Of a stretch of 64,000 bases of DNA, positions 52,288 through 60,439 are shown piece by piece. The notes under the pieces are model-generated. The model saw only the letters and a program-made list of their open reading frames with translations, had not been told where the DNA came from and made no database searches. Made by a program: the position numbers and the translations under genes. This DNA comes from Nevskia ramosa DSM 11499. Its GTDB lineage: Bacteria; Pseudomonadota; Gammaproteobacteria; Nevskiales; Nevskiaceae. Within the stretch, counting starts at the first letter, position 1. Each line of letters starts with the position of its first letter. The stretch covers positions 1,162,357 to 1,226,356 of the forward strand of contig NZ_ATVI01000005.1 of NCBI RefSeq assembly GCF_000420645.1. Direction: 5' to 3'.

Positions 52288-53292
52288 TCAGCGGGGTTTG
52301 CGGCTCACCGCTTTGACGGCGTGTTTCAGTCTGGCCATCGGCGCTGCGGGCGAGGGCGCCTCCGGCTCGTCGACAACACCATCGAGGCTGGCGCGCAGCG
52401 AGCGCGCCGTCTCGAGAAAAGCCTGCAGCAGGCTCGAGTCGTCCTCGTCTCGGCGATGGATCATGCACAGGTTGACGGTGGCGCGATCAGCCTTGCGCAG
52501 CGGAATCTGCACGGTGCCCGGCACCCGCAGATTGCAGCCGGAATCGGTCAGCAGGCTGAGGCCGAAACCGCTGGCGACGAGGCCGATGGCGGTGACCATG
52601 TCGTCGATCTCGTGGGCGACGTTGGGCGTGATCCGCTGGGCGCTGAACAGTCGCATCATCTCGTCGATGAAACCGGGACGCGGGGCGCGCGGATAGAGGA
52701 TCAGCGGCTCCTGGCCGATGTCCGCCAGGCTCAGCTCGCGACGGCCGGCGAGGCGATGCTGGGACGGCAGAACGACGTGCATGCGCTCGGTCTGGATCAC
52801 TTCCCAGCGCAGATCGCTTTCATCGGCGAAATAACGGTTGAAGCCGACGCTGATCCGCCGTTCGCGCAGCGCCTTGATCTGGCTGGCGCGGTCGAGGTTG
52901 TGCAGCACCAGTTCGACCTTGGGATGGCTGTCGCGAAAGGCATGGACGATCTTCGGGATCGCGCCGAGCACCGCCGAGCCGAACACGCCGATGTCGAGCC
53001 GGCCGATGCGTCCCTGTCCGGCCAGCCGCACGCGCTCGCCGGCCTGCTGAGCCAGCATCAGCAGGTTGCGGGCTTCCTCGTAGAACAGCTTGCCGGCGGC
53101 CGTCGGCTCGATGCCGCCGGCGCTGCGCACCAGCAACTGCACGCCGAGCGCGCTTTCCAGCATCTGCACGTGGCGGGTCAGCGGCGGCTGCGAGATGTGC
53201 AGCTTGAGCGCCGCAGCGCGAAAGCTGCGCTGCTCGACCACGGCCACGAAACAACTCAGACGACGGAAGTCCATGAAGCTCGAAGCCGCCAT
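52288..53292 (-). CDS. LysR-family regulator
   Basis: Regulator of 334 residues with the LysR helix-turn-helix (F-V-A-V-V-E-Q-R-S-F-R-A-A-A-L-K-L-H-I-S-Q-P-P-L-T-R-H-V) and the usual effector domain. S-Q-P-P-L-T-R is typical of the CatR/CbnR aromatic-degradation group. ATG at 53292 has AGGAG at good distance; a frame extending to 53337 is less likely. The C-terminus has an extra Pro/Ala/Lys-rich tail. Divergent from the tautomerase gene with a good T-N11-A box in the gap, so it probably controls the tautomerase-Rieske genes. Confidence 0.92.
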   Translation of the reverse strand: MAASSFMDFRRLSCFVAVVEQRSFRAAALKLHISQPPLTRHVQMLESALGVQLLVRSAGGIEPTAAGKLFYEEARNLLMLAQQAGERVRLAGQGRIGRLDIGVFGSAVLGAIPKIVHAFRDSHPKVELVLHNLDRASQIKALRERRISVGFNRYFADESDLRWEVIQTERMHVVLPSQHRLAGRRELSLADIGQEPLILYPRAPRPGFIDEMMRLFSAQRITPNVAHEIDDMVTAIGLVASGFGLSLLTDSGCNLRVPGTVQIPLRKADRATVNLCMIHRRDEDDSSLLQAFLETARSLRASLDGVVDEPEAPSPAAPMARLKHAVKAVSRKPR

Positions 53293-53352
53293 GCTTTCTC
53301 CTGAATTGAGTCCTGGGCGATGCCGATCTTGTATCACCCCGGCCGGCCAAAG

Positions 53353-53367
53353 GTATTAGACGGATAC
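53353..53367. promoter_or_regulatory. LysR-type binding box
   Basis: GTATTAGACGGATAC has the form GTAT-N7-ATAC and contains the classical T-N11-A of LysR sites. It lies in the 139-base gap between the divergent lysR-type and tautomerase genes, 61 bases before the LysR start and 65 before the tautomerase start. Confidence 0.5.
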
Positions 53368-53431
53368 GCCGTACGCCACTAGTTTCAGCAGCACTTGCAA
53401 GGCGCAGCAAATACGGAGGCGCGCGACAAAG

Positions 53432-53683
53432 ATGCCGATCATCCAGGTCAACATGCTCGAAGGCAGGACCGTCACCCAGAAGCGCGCCCTGCATGTCGCG
53501 CTGACCGACGCCGCCGTTGCGGCACTCGGCGTGCCGAAGGATTCGGTGCGCGTGCTGATCCACGAACTCGGTGTCGAACATTTCGCGCTGGCCGGCATCA
53601 CTGCCGGTGAACTGCCGCTGTCGAAACGGCGTCGTGATACCAGCCTGGTCAAGAATCTGGAGATGGAAGCGGTATCGAAGTAG
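53432..53683 (+). CDS. 4-oxalocrotonate tautomerase family protein
   Basis: Small enzyme of 83 residues (usual 62-70) with the catalytic proline right after the start Met. Counting from this Pro as 1, Arg11, Arg39 and an aromatic residue at 50 (Phe) are all conserved as in 4-oxalocrotonate tautomerase, so keto-enol tautomerase activity is likely. The first strand P-I-I-Q-V-N-M-L-E-G-R is typical. A basic tail of about 20 residues is extra. First gene of a rightward unit with a 118-residue unknown protein and the Rieske oxygenase. Confidence 0.88.
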   Translation: MPIIQVNMLEGRTVTQKRALHVALTDAAVAALGVPKDSVRVLIHELGVEHFALAGITAGELPLSKRRRDTSLVKNLEMEAVSK

Positions 53684-53753
53684 GCAGCAAGCGCCCGATC
53701 CGCCACAAGAAGCGGACGAAGCGAGAACACGAGTGCGACAAGGAGATCACCGC

Positions 53754-54110
53754 ATGACCGCAGCAAGCAGCCTGCCTCCGGGTTTCGAGGAACTCGAAGG
53801 CTTCGTGCCGTATTGGGTGCTGGATACCAACGACCAGCGCCGTGCCGCCCGTTCCACCGCCGAGATGGATGCCATCCAGCGCTTCTACGACGCCATCGTC
53901 GCCCGCGCCGAGCAGGCCATCGTCCACTGCGAACAGTTCACGCTCGGCCAGATGCCGCCGGCCAGCGAGCGCCTGTTCAAGCTGCTGCTGGCGATGAACC
54001 ACGCCGCGATCGCAGTGGAGATGCACGGTGAACCGCGCGCCTTCGATTCGACCTGGCCGAGTGCGGTCCGAATCACCCAGGGTCCGTGGCCGCATGGCGG
54101 CCGTATCTGA
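53754..54110 (+). CDS. Unknown 118-residue protein linked to the Rieske oxygenase
   Basis: Not recognised. The protein starts at ATG 53754 with AAGGAG eight bases upstream. It is soluble, slightly acidic, with no signal peptide. Visible features are an aromatic-rich start (G-F-V-P-Y-W-V-L-D-T-N-D), two probable helices in the middle with R-F-Y-D-A-I-V-A-R-A and L-F-K-L-L-L-A-M-N-H-A-A, and an end with W-P-S-A-V-R and G-P-W-P-H-G-G-R-I. It lies between the tautomerase and Rieske genes, 70 and 16 bases away, so it probably belongs to the same operon and may be a partner or small subunit-like protein of the oxygenase. That role is a guess. Confidence 0.75.
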   Translation: MTAASSLPPGFEELEGFVPYWVLDTNDQRRAARSTAEMDAIQRFYDAIVARAEQAIVHCEQFTLGQMPPASERLFKLLLAMNHAAIAVEMHGEPRAFDSTWPSAVRITQGPWPHGGRI

Positions 54111-54126
54111 ACCGGAGCGAACGAAC

Positions 54127-55404
54127 ATGAGCGCAGTGATCGAAACCCCGGCGTCCGCACGCCACGTCATCGACGAACGCAGCTTCACCCATGAGGCCGG
54201 CCTGTCGACCGGCCCGGTGTCGGTCGAGCCCTATCGCTCGCCGGAATTCTTCGAGCTGGAGCGCGAGCGCGTCTTCAAGCGCGCCTGGCTGTGCATCGGC
54301 CGGGTCGAGCAGTTGCCGCAGGAGAACAGCTACTTCGTCAAGGACATCGAGATCTGGAAGGCCTCGGTGCTGGTGACGCGCGGCAAGAACAACAAGATCC
54401 GCGCCTTCCACAACGTCTGCAGCCATCGCGGCAACCTGGTGGTCAACCAGACTTGCGGTGTCGCCGAACGACTGGTCTGCCGCTACCACAACTGGCAGTA
54501 CCGCAATGATGGCGAACTGATCGGCGTGCCCGACCAGAAGCATTTCTTCGATCTCGACAAGAAGGCCTGCGGGCTGACGCCGATCAGCTGCGAAGTCTGG
54601 GAAGGCTTCATCTTCCTGAATCACCAGAGCAGGCCGGAGGTGTCGCTGGCCGAATTCCTCGGCCCGTTCGGCACCCGCTATGCCGGCATCCCGTACTTCA
54701 ATCTCGACGAGACGATCGTCATCCAGGCCGATTTCAAGGCCAACTGGAAGCTGATCGCCGATGCCTTCGCCGAGCCCTACCACGTGCCAAGCCTGCATCC
54801 GGCTACCTTGGCGCCGGGCTTCGCCCATCCCGAGCAGAACCGTTATGCGCGGCCGCTGAGCGCGATGGCACACGGCATCCATCGTCATTTCTCGGCCTAC
54901 GGCAATCCGGACTACGTGCCGGCACCGACCTCGAAGGTCGAGCAACTGGTCTACGTGCAGGACACCGGCGGCGTGCTCGGTGGCGATGACAGCGGCAACG
55001 CTGCCGCGCTGACCGCGCATCCGGCGATCAATCCGACCAAGGATCGCTCGTGGTCCGCGGACGTCACCTGGATCTTCCCGAACTTCAACATCGACTACTC
55101 CACCGGCGGCTTCTGGACCCACGAGTTCTGGCCGGTTGCCCACAACCGCACGCAGTGGACCCTGAAGATCTACATCCCGAAGACGATGTCGATCCGCCAT
55201 CGCCTGCAGTTGGAGCACTACGCCTGCCGCTGGGCCGAAGTGGTGCTGGAAGACGTTACCAACTGCGAGCGCATCCAGCGCGGGCTGGAGAGTGGCGCCA
55301 AGGACACGATGATCCTGCAGGATGCGGAGATGCTGATCCGCCATTCGCTGCACGTGCTGGACAAGTGGGTGAAGGCCGACCACGTCGCCGACGCCCTGAG
55401 CTGA
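54127..55404 (+). CDS. Rieske ring-hydroxylating oxygenase, alpha subunit
   Basis: Terminal oxygenase subunit of 425 residues. The Rieske cluster site is Cys98-x-His100 and Cys118-x2-His121. The mononuclear iron site has Asp212, Glu216, His219 and His224 in the D-x-x-x-E-x-Y-H-x4-H pattern. The late E-R-I-Q-R-G-L-E-S-G segment is typical of alpha subunits. No beta subunit, ferredoxin or reductase gene is next to it, so electrons must come from elsewhere or from an unlinked reductase. The substrate is likely an aromatic, choline-like or steroid compound; sequence does not decide. ATG at 54127 follows the 118-residue gene after 16 bases. Confidence 0.93.
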   Translation: MSAVIETPASARHVIDERSFTHEAGLSTGPVSVEPYRSPEFFELERERVFKRAWLCIGRVEQLPQENSYFVKDIEIWKASVLVTRGKNNKIRAFHNVCSHRGNLVVNQTCGVAERLVCRYHNWQYRNDGELIGVPDQKHFFDLDKKACGLTPISCEVWEGFIFLNHQSRPEVSLAEFLGPFGTRYAGIPYFNLDETIVIQADFKANWKLIADAFAEPYHVPSLHPATLAPGFAHPEQNRYARPLSAMAHGIHRHFSAYGNPDYVPAPTSKVEQLVYVQDTGGVLGGDDSGNAAALTAHPAINPTKDRSWSADVTWIFPNFNIDYSTGGFWTHEFWPVAHNRTQWTLKIYIPKTMSIRHRLQLEHYACRWAEVVLEDVTNCERIQRGLESGAKDTMILQDAEMLIRHSLHVLDKWVKADHVADALS

Positions 55405-55430
55405 AATCGCACTGAGCAAGCTGCACGGCA

Positions 55431-55464
55431 GCGCCGGATCGCGACATCAGATCGCGACCGGCGC
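55431..55464. terminator. Hairpin after the Rieske gene
   Basis: GCGCCGGATCGCGA (55431-55444) pairs with TCGCGACCGGCGC (55452-55464) with one bulged base and a 7-base loop. It sits 27 bases after the Rieske stop in a 100-base gap. No T-run follows, so it may shield the upstream message or reduce read-through into the flavoprotein gene. Confidence 0.5.
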
Positions 55465-55504
55465 CGACCGATAACGATAAAAATCATTCTGGAAGGAGAG
55501 AGCC

Positions 55505-57292
55505 GTGATCGAGAAAGAGACTGCCGCAGTCGGCGACGAGCCGCAGCTGCGTACCCGCCGCGCGCTGCTCAAGGGCCTGGCTGCAGGCTCGGTTGCCGCG
55601 GCCGGCAGCTTGCCGGCGCTGGCCCATGCCGCCAGCCCTGCCGCGACGAAATGGACTGCCGAAGCCGATGTGCTGATCGTCGGCACCGGCATTGCCGGCA
55701 CCGCGGCGGCGCTGGCTGCCGCGAGCAAGGGCGCGTCGGTGATCATGCTCGAGAAGATGCCGTTCAAGGGCGGCACCACGGCAAAATCCGGCGGCGTGTT
55801 CTGGATTCCGGACAATGCCTGGCTGGCCTCGCAGGGCATTGCCGACAATCGCGCCGACGCGCTGCGCTACATGGTGCGGCTGTCGTACCCGCATCGCTAT
55901 GTCGAGAGCGAACCGCTGCTCGGCATCAGCCAGGCCGAATACGATCTGATTGCCGCCTTTTTCGACAACGCCGCCAAGGTCGTGAAGACCCTCAGCGCCA
56001 ACACCGGCCTGAAGCCGATGCCCTGGTACACCTGGGAAGGCAAGCCGTTTCCGGACTATTACGCGCAGCTGCCGGAGTGCAAGGTGCCGCGCGGGCGCTC
56101 GCTGGTGCCGGACATCAGCGGCCATGCGGAACGCATCGTCTGGCCGCAGAACGGCGGAGGCGGGGAATCTCTGCTCTGGCAGTTGCAGCAGGGCTTCGAC
56201 AAGCTGCCGATCCAGATGCTGCTCGAACATCAGGTGCAGGATCTGATCCGCGACAGCGCAGGCGCCGTCATCGGCCTGAAAGTCGATCGTGGCGATGCCG
56301 AACCGGTGAACTTCCGGGCGAAGAAAGCGGTGATCTTCTGCTCCGGTGGTTTCACCCACAGCGTCGAACTGAGCCGCGCCCATCTGAAGGGGCACATATG
56401 GGGCGGCTGTGCGGCGCCCGGCAGCACCGGCGATTTCATCGCCATCGCCCAGAAAGCCGGTGCCGTGCTCGGCAACATGTCTAACGCCTGGTGGGGCCAG
56501 ATCGCCGTCGAAGTCGCGCTGAAGACTCGCAGCGTGCCGCAGGACATCTGGTCGACACCGGGCGACAGCATGATCCAGGTCAATCGCTATGGTCACCGCT
56601 GGGTCAACGAAAAGATCCAGTACGACGAGCGCGCGCAATCTCACTTCGTCTGGGACCCGGTCAAGGCCGAGTACCCGAACCTGCTCGGCTTCATGATCTG
56701 GGATGCGCGCACGGCCAAGCTGTTCGCCGGCTACGACCCGATCCCGGCCGCCAACGCCAAGCTCGATCACGTCATCGAAGGCAAGACGCTTGAGGACCTG
56801 GCGAAGAACATCGAAAGCCGTCTGACCAGCATCGCCGCCAAGACCGGCAACCTGAAGCTCGACAAGGATTTCCTGGCCAATCTGAAAGCCAGCATCAAGC
56901 GCTACAACGGCTTTGCAAAGGCCGGGCGCGATCCGGATTTCTCGCGCGGCGAAGCGCCGATCGAAACCGCGTTCCATTTCATGGCGGTGCCGAAAGTTGC
57001 CAATCCAAACCCGAATCTGCTGATGCATCCGATCGCCGATGCAGGCCCTTACTACGCGACGATCGTCGGCGCCGGCACGCTCGATACCAAGGGTGGCCCG
57101 GTGGTCAATTCGCAGGGTCAGGTGCTCGATGCCCAGCGCAAGCCGATTCCCGGCCTGTACGCCGCCGGCAACTGCGTGGCGGCTCCGGCCGGTCAGGCTT
57201 ACTGGGCCGGCGGCGGCACCATCGGCCCGGCAATGACCTTCGGCTATCTCGCCGGTACCGCAGCGCTGGCCGAGCCGGTGCGTTCGGCATGA
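55505..57292 (+). CDS. Tat-exported FAD-binding dehydrogenase (ketosteroid dehydrogenase/fumarate reductase-like)
   Basis: Flavoprotein of 595 residues. A twin-arginine signal (T-R-R-A-L-L-K-G-L, Arg18-Arg19, then a hydrophobic stretch to about residue 42 ending A-H-A-A) indicates folded export to the periplasm. The FAD fold begins with V-L-I-V-G-T-G-I-A-G-T-A-A-A near 56 and E-K-M-P-F-K-G-G-T-T-A-K-S-G-G-V. The end A-Y-W-A-G-G-G-T-I-G-P-A-M-T-F-G-Y resembles the Tyr-x3-Gly site of 3-ketosteroid delta-1-dehydrogenases, but fumarate- and urocanate-reductase-like enzymes share the fold. GTG start with AAGGAG. The stop overlaps a c-type cytochrome gene by four bases, the likely electron partner. 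Confidence 0.86.
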   Translation: MIEKETAAVGDEPQLRTRRALLKGLAAGSVAAAGSLPALAHAASPAATKWTAEADVLIVGTGIAGTAAALAAASKGASVIMLEKMPFKGGTTAKSGGVFWIPDNAWLASQGIADNRADALRYMVRLSYPHRYVESEPLLGISQAEYDLIAAFFDNAAKVVKTLSANTGLKPMPWYTWEGKPFPDYYAQLPECKVPRGRSLVPDISGHAERIVWPQNGGGGESLLWQLQQGFDKLPIQMLLEHQVQDLIRDSAGAVIGLKVDRGDAEPVNFRAKKAVIFCSGGFTHSVELSRAHLKGHIWGGCAAPGSTGDFIAIAQKAGAVLGNMSNAWWGQIAVEVALKTRSVPQDIWSTPGDSMIQVNRYGHRWVNEKIQYDERAQSHFVWDPVKAEYPNLLGFMIWDARTAKLFAGYDPIPAANAKLDHVIEGKTLEDLAKNIESRLTSIAAKTGNLKLDKDFLANLKASIKRYNGFAKAGRDPDFSRGEAPIETAFHFMAVPKVANPNPNLLMHPIADAGPYYATIVGAGTLDTKGGPVVNSQGQVLDAQRKPIPGLYAAGNCVAAPAGQAYWAGGGTIGPAMTFGYLAGTAALAEPVRSA

Positions 57293-57687
57293 AGACCTGG
57301 TTCGTGATCGGGCTGGGCAGCGCGCTGATCGCGATGGCGGCGTCTGCAGACGAGGCCGCCGTCAGCTACCGCACTCAGCTGCAGCCGATCTTCAACGCCC
57401 AGTGCGTGTACTGCCACGTCACCGGCGCCGAAAACGGCGGCCTCAACCTGGCTCGCGTAAGCTCCCACGCCAGTCTGGTCGGCACCGCGAGCAACGAGTC
57501 GCCGCTGATGCGCGTCACTCCGGGACAGCCGGACAAGAGCTATCTCTGGCACAAGCTCAACGGCAGCCATGTGAGTGTCGGCGGCAGTGGCAACGCGATG
57601 CCGATGTCCGATCCGCCGCGCCTGCTGGAACCGGCGCAGCGGGCCTTGTTCAAGGCCTGGATCGAGGCGGGGGCACCGAACAACTAG
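57289..57687 (+). CDS. Small c-type cytochrome
   Basis: Periplasmic mono-haem protein of 132 residues with a cleavable signal (ends near A-A-S-A, residue 20). Haem site C-V-Y-C-H at 39-43; likely axial Met in N-A-M-P-M near residue 105. Translationally coupled (ATGA) to the Tat-exported flavoprotein, so it probably takes or supplies its electrons. Similar domains occur at the C-terminus of membrane-bound dehydrogenases. Confidence 0.88.
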   Translation: MKTWFVIGLGSALIAMAASADEAAVSYRTQLQPIFNAQCVYCHVTGAENGGLNLARVSSHASLVGTASNESPLMRVTPGQPDKSYLWHKLNGSHVSVGGSGNAMPMSDPPRLLEPAQRALFKAWIEAGAPNN

Positions 57688-57745
57688 TCTTGAGGCTTTC
57701 CCACGCTGGGCGCCTGATCGGGCCCTGCGGCATTTTTCGGAGCGC

Positions 57746-57769
57746 CGTTATATTCTCATGTATATAACG
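57746..57769. promoter_or_regulatory. AT-rich palindrome before the second TonB receptor gene
   Basis: CGTTATAT-N8-ATATAACG, a perfect inverted repeat with 8-base arms, stands 20 bases before the GTG of the receptor gene in an otherwise GC-rich region. It overlaps the likely -10 area (several TATAT/TATAAC stretches). It looks like an operator; the regulator is unknown. Confidence 0.55.
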
Positions 57770-57789
57770 ATTAAATAAGGGAAGTCTCC

Positions 57790-60222
57790 GTGCCTAACAA
57801 GCTTGCGCTCGCCACTGCAGCGGCGTGTTTGTCCGTGCTGTCCGTCTCGGCCCGGGAGTCGACGTCGCCGCCTGCTGTCGACGATGCGAAAGATGCGAAA
57901 GATGCGACCGAGGCGAATGCGCCGAGCGCGAACAATCCAGGCGAAGCGACCACTCTGGGCGAAGTGACCGTCACGGCTCGCCGCCGCGAGGAGAACGTTC
58001 AATCGGTGCCCGCCGCGATCTCGGTGATCGGCGGCAAGCTGCTCGACAGCAGCTACACGGTGAACACGCAGTCGCTGAGCCAGCTGGTGCCGGCGCTGTA
58101 CTACAACTCTGCGAATCCCCGGAACACCGCGTACACGATCCGCGGCCTGGGCTCCAATACCTTGTCGGTCAGTGCCGCGAACGACGGCATCGAGCCGGGT
58201 GTCGGCTTCTATGTCGATCAGGTCTATCACGGCCGTCCGGCCACCGCGTCGTTCGATTTCACCGACATCGACCGCATCGAAGTGCTGCGCGGCCCGCAGG
58301 GCACCTTGTTCGGCAAGAACACCACCGCCGGCGCCATTCACGTCATCAGCCGCGAACCGACGTTCACGCCGGAATTGAACGGCGAAGTCTCGCTCGGAGA
58401 ATTCAATTTCCTGCAGGCCAAGACCAGCTTCTCCGGACCGCTGCTCGATAACGTGGTCGCGGGTCGCGTGTCCGCCCAGTTCACCCGGCGCGACGGGGTC
58501 ATCGAAAACGTCAGGACCGGCGTCGACGAAAACGCGCTGAACAACTACGCCTTGCGCGGTCAGCTGCTGTTCCTGCCGATGGAGAACCTGAAGCTGCGGC
58601 TGATCGCCGACGTGTCCGATCTGGAAGCCGCCTGCTGCACGCAGAGTTTCCTGCGTGTTGGCCAGAGCCTGCGCAGTGCAGGACGCCAGTTTCCGGCTCT
58701 GGCCGCAGGGCTTGGCTACGAGCCGCCGAGCCGCGATGTCTATGACCGCCTGACCGACATCGACGCGGATCTGCGCATCGACACCCAGGACGGGGGCGCG
58801 TCGCTGATCACCGAATGGAATCTGGGCTCGCAAACCCTGACTTCGGTCAGCGCCTGGCGCTACTGGGACTGGAACGTCGCCAACGATCGCGACTACATCG
58901 GCGTGCCGATCCAGACCCTCCAGCGCATTCCCTCGCGCCAGGATCAGTACAGTCAGGAATTACGCATCGCCACCAATGGCGCCGGGCCGCTGAACTACGT
59001 CGGCGGGCTGTACTTCTACACGCAGGAGATTTCCGGCCAGCCGACCAGCGTCTACGGCTCGGAAGCCGCGTACTGGCTGCTCAACCGGGCCAACTTCACG
59101 GTGCCGATCCCGCGCAATCTGCTGGATGGCTATGGGCAGATCGGCCAGTCGCGCTTCGACGTGAAGAGTTACGCGGCCTTCGGTGAAGTCAGTTACGAAG
59201 TCATCCCGCGCCTGACCGGCACCCTGGGCCTGCGCTACACCTATGAGGACAAGAACGGCACCTATGCCACGCAAGTGTTCGGCGGCCCCGATCTGTCGCA
59301 ATACAACCCGGCGACCGCAGCGGAACTCAAGCGCGCCCAGCTGTCGATCCTGCGTCCGCAGAATTATTCGGCGGCCGATTCCGGCGGCAATGTTTCCGGC
59401 CGCGCCAATCTCGCCTATCAGCTCACAAAAGGCCTGCTGAGCTACGCAAGCTATGCCTACGGCTTCAAGTCCGGCGGCCTCAATCAGTCCGGACTGCCGC
59501 TCGATGCCCAGAACCAGCCGGCGCTGGCAACAGCGGTGATCAAGGACGAGAAGAACTCCACCATCGAGGTCGGCCTCAAGTCGACGCTGTTCGACGGCCG
59601 CGCCACCGCGAACCTTGCTGTCTACCGCTCCGTCGTCGAGGACTATCAGGCCAACGTCGTCTCGAGTCTGGAGACGGCGGCGCTGCGCTCCTATCCGGCC
59701 AACGTTCCCGAAGTGCGCGTGCAGGGCGTGGAAGTGGATGTGGTCGCGCTGCTGTTCAAGGGCTTCCAGGTACGTGCCTCGATGGCCTATGCCGATGGCG
59801 AGAACACCGACTATCCCGCCGGGCCCTGCCCACTCGAAGTGCAGACCGCCGCCACCGTCGCCTGCAATCTCACCGGCGTCCGGCTGGCGGGTTTGTCGAA
59901 GTGGGTCGGCACCATCGGCTTCGACTACACGCTGCCGGCAGGGCCGGGTGCGGTGCTCCTGCACGTCGATTCGAATGCGCGCACCGGCTACAACAGCGAT
60001 ACCTCGGCCTCGCAGTACACCGAGATCAGCGGCTACACCGTCACCAACGCCAGCCTCGGCTATCGGTTCAGGACCGGCTGGGAAGCCGATGTCTTCGCCC
60101 GCAATCTGTTCGATACCAACTACATCACCGCGCTGACCATCCAGACCGGCAATTCCGGCCTGATCCTCGGACAGCCGAGCGATCCGCGCATCGTCGGCAT
60201 GACGGTTCGCTACCGGTTCTGA
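57790..60222 (+). CDS. TonB-dependent outer-membrane receptor (catabolic block)
   Basis: Receptor of 810 residues with a signal peptide ending near residue 21, then an unusual charged linker with repeated D-A-K-D-A-K, then the TonB box region (L-G-E-V-T-V-T-A-R-R-R-E-E-N-V-Q-S-V-P). Plug motifs T-I-R-G-L-G, R-I-E-V-L-R-G-P-Q-G-T-L-F-G-K-N-T-T-A-G-A-I are textbook. The barrel ends in aromatic Y-R-F. GTG start with AAGGGAAG. It belongs to the large group of receptors linked to uptake of hydrophobic or aromatic compounds; its own palindrome-controlled promoter follows the cytochrome gene. A T-run terminator closes the unit. Confidence 0.92.
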   Translation: MPNKLALATAAACLSVLSVSARESTSPPAVDDAKDAKDATEANAPSANNPGEATTLGEVTVTARRREENVQSVPAAISVIGGKLLDSSYTVNTQSLSQLVPALYYNSANPRNTAYTIRGLGSNTLSVSAANDGIEPGVGFYVDQVYHGRPATASFDFTDIDRIEVLRGPQGTLFGKNTTAGAIHVISREPTFTPELNGEVSLGEFNFLQAKTSFSGPLLDNVVAGRVSAQFTRRDGVIENVRTGVDENALNNYALRGQLLFLPMENLKLRLIADVSDLEAACCTQSFLRVGQSLRSAGRQFPALAAGLGYEPPSRDVYDRLTDIDADLRIDTQDGGASLITEWNLGSQTLTSVSAWRYWDWNVANDRDYIGVPIQTLQRIPSRQDQYSQELRIATNGAGPLNYVGGLYFYTQEISGQPTSVYGSEAAYWLLNRANFTVPIPRNLLDGYGQIGQSRFDVKSYAAFGEVSYEVIPRLTGTLGLRYTYEDKNGTYATQVFGGPDLSQYNPATAAELKRAQLSILRPQNYSAADSGGNVSGRANLAYQLTKGLLSYASYAYGFKSGGLNQSGLPLDAQNQPALATAVIKDEKNSTIEVGLKSTLFDGRATANLAVYRSVVEDYQANVVSSLETAALRSYPANVPEVRVQGVEVDVVALLFKGFQVRASMAYADGENTDYPAGPCPLEVQTAATVACNLTGVRLAGLSKWVGTIGFDYTLPAGPGAVLLHVDSNARTGYNSDTSASQYTEISGYTVTNASLGYRFRTGWEADVFARNLFDTNYITALTIQTGNSGLILGQPSDPRIVGMTVRYRF

Positions 60223-60260
60223 TCGAGGCTGCCGAGCCCGGACAAGCGGGTGCAGGCTCG

Positions 60261-60296
60261 AGGCCCGCAGGGATGGTTTCCCTTGCGGGCCTTTTT
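60261..60296 (+). terminator. Rho-independent terminator after the TonB receptor gene
   Basis: GGCCCGCAGGGA pairs with TCCCTTGCGGGCC (one bulge) around a short loop and is followed by CTTTTTG. It lies 38 bases after the receptor stop. Confidence 0.88.
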
Positions 60297-60399
60297 GCTT
60301 TCGACCCAGCGAGCGTCCGCGATCCTGGCGTTGCGAGCATGATTTCCGAACGCCCGACGCTATTCGAGCCTCGTCCGGATCACCACACTCTCCGTATCA

Positions 60400-60417
60400 G
60401 GATGAGCCGACTCATCC
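60400..60417. promoter_or_regulatory. Palindrome before msrB
   Basis: GGATGAG-CCGA-CTCATCC has perfect 7-base arms and lies 22 bases before the msrB start, in the 143-base stretch after the terminator. It could be an operator or a small leader hairpin. No clear promoter boxes were picked out. Confidence 0.4.
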
Positions 60418-60439
60418 GTCGTGAGAACCCGGAGAAACC

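Noticed and set aside
54127-60222. Definite steroid degradation cluster
   Set aside because: KstD-like ending, CaiB protein and Rieske oxygenase are suggestive, but no ring-cleavage or sterol-specific gene is present.
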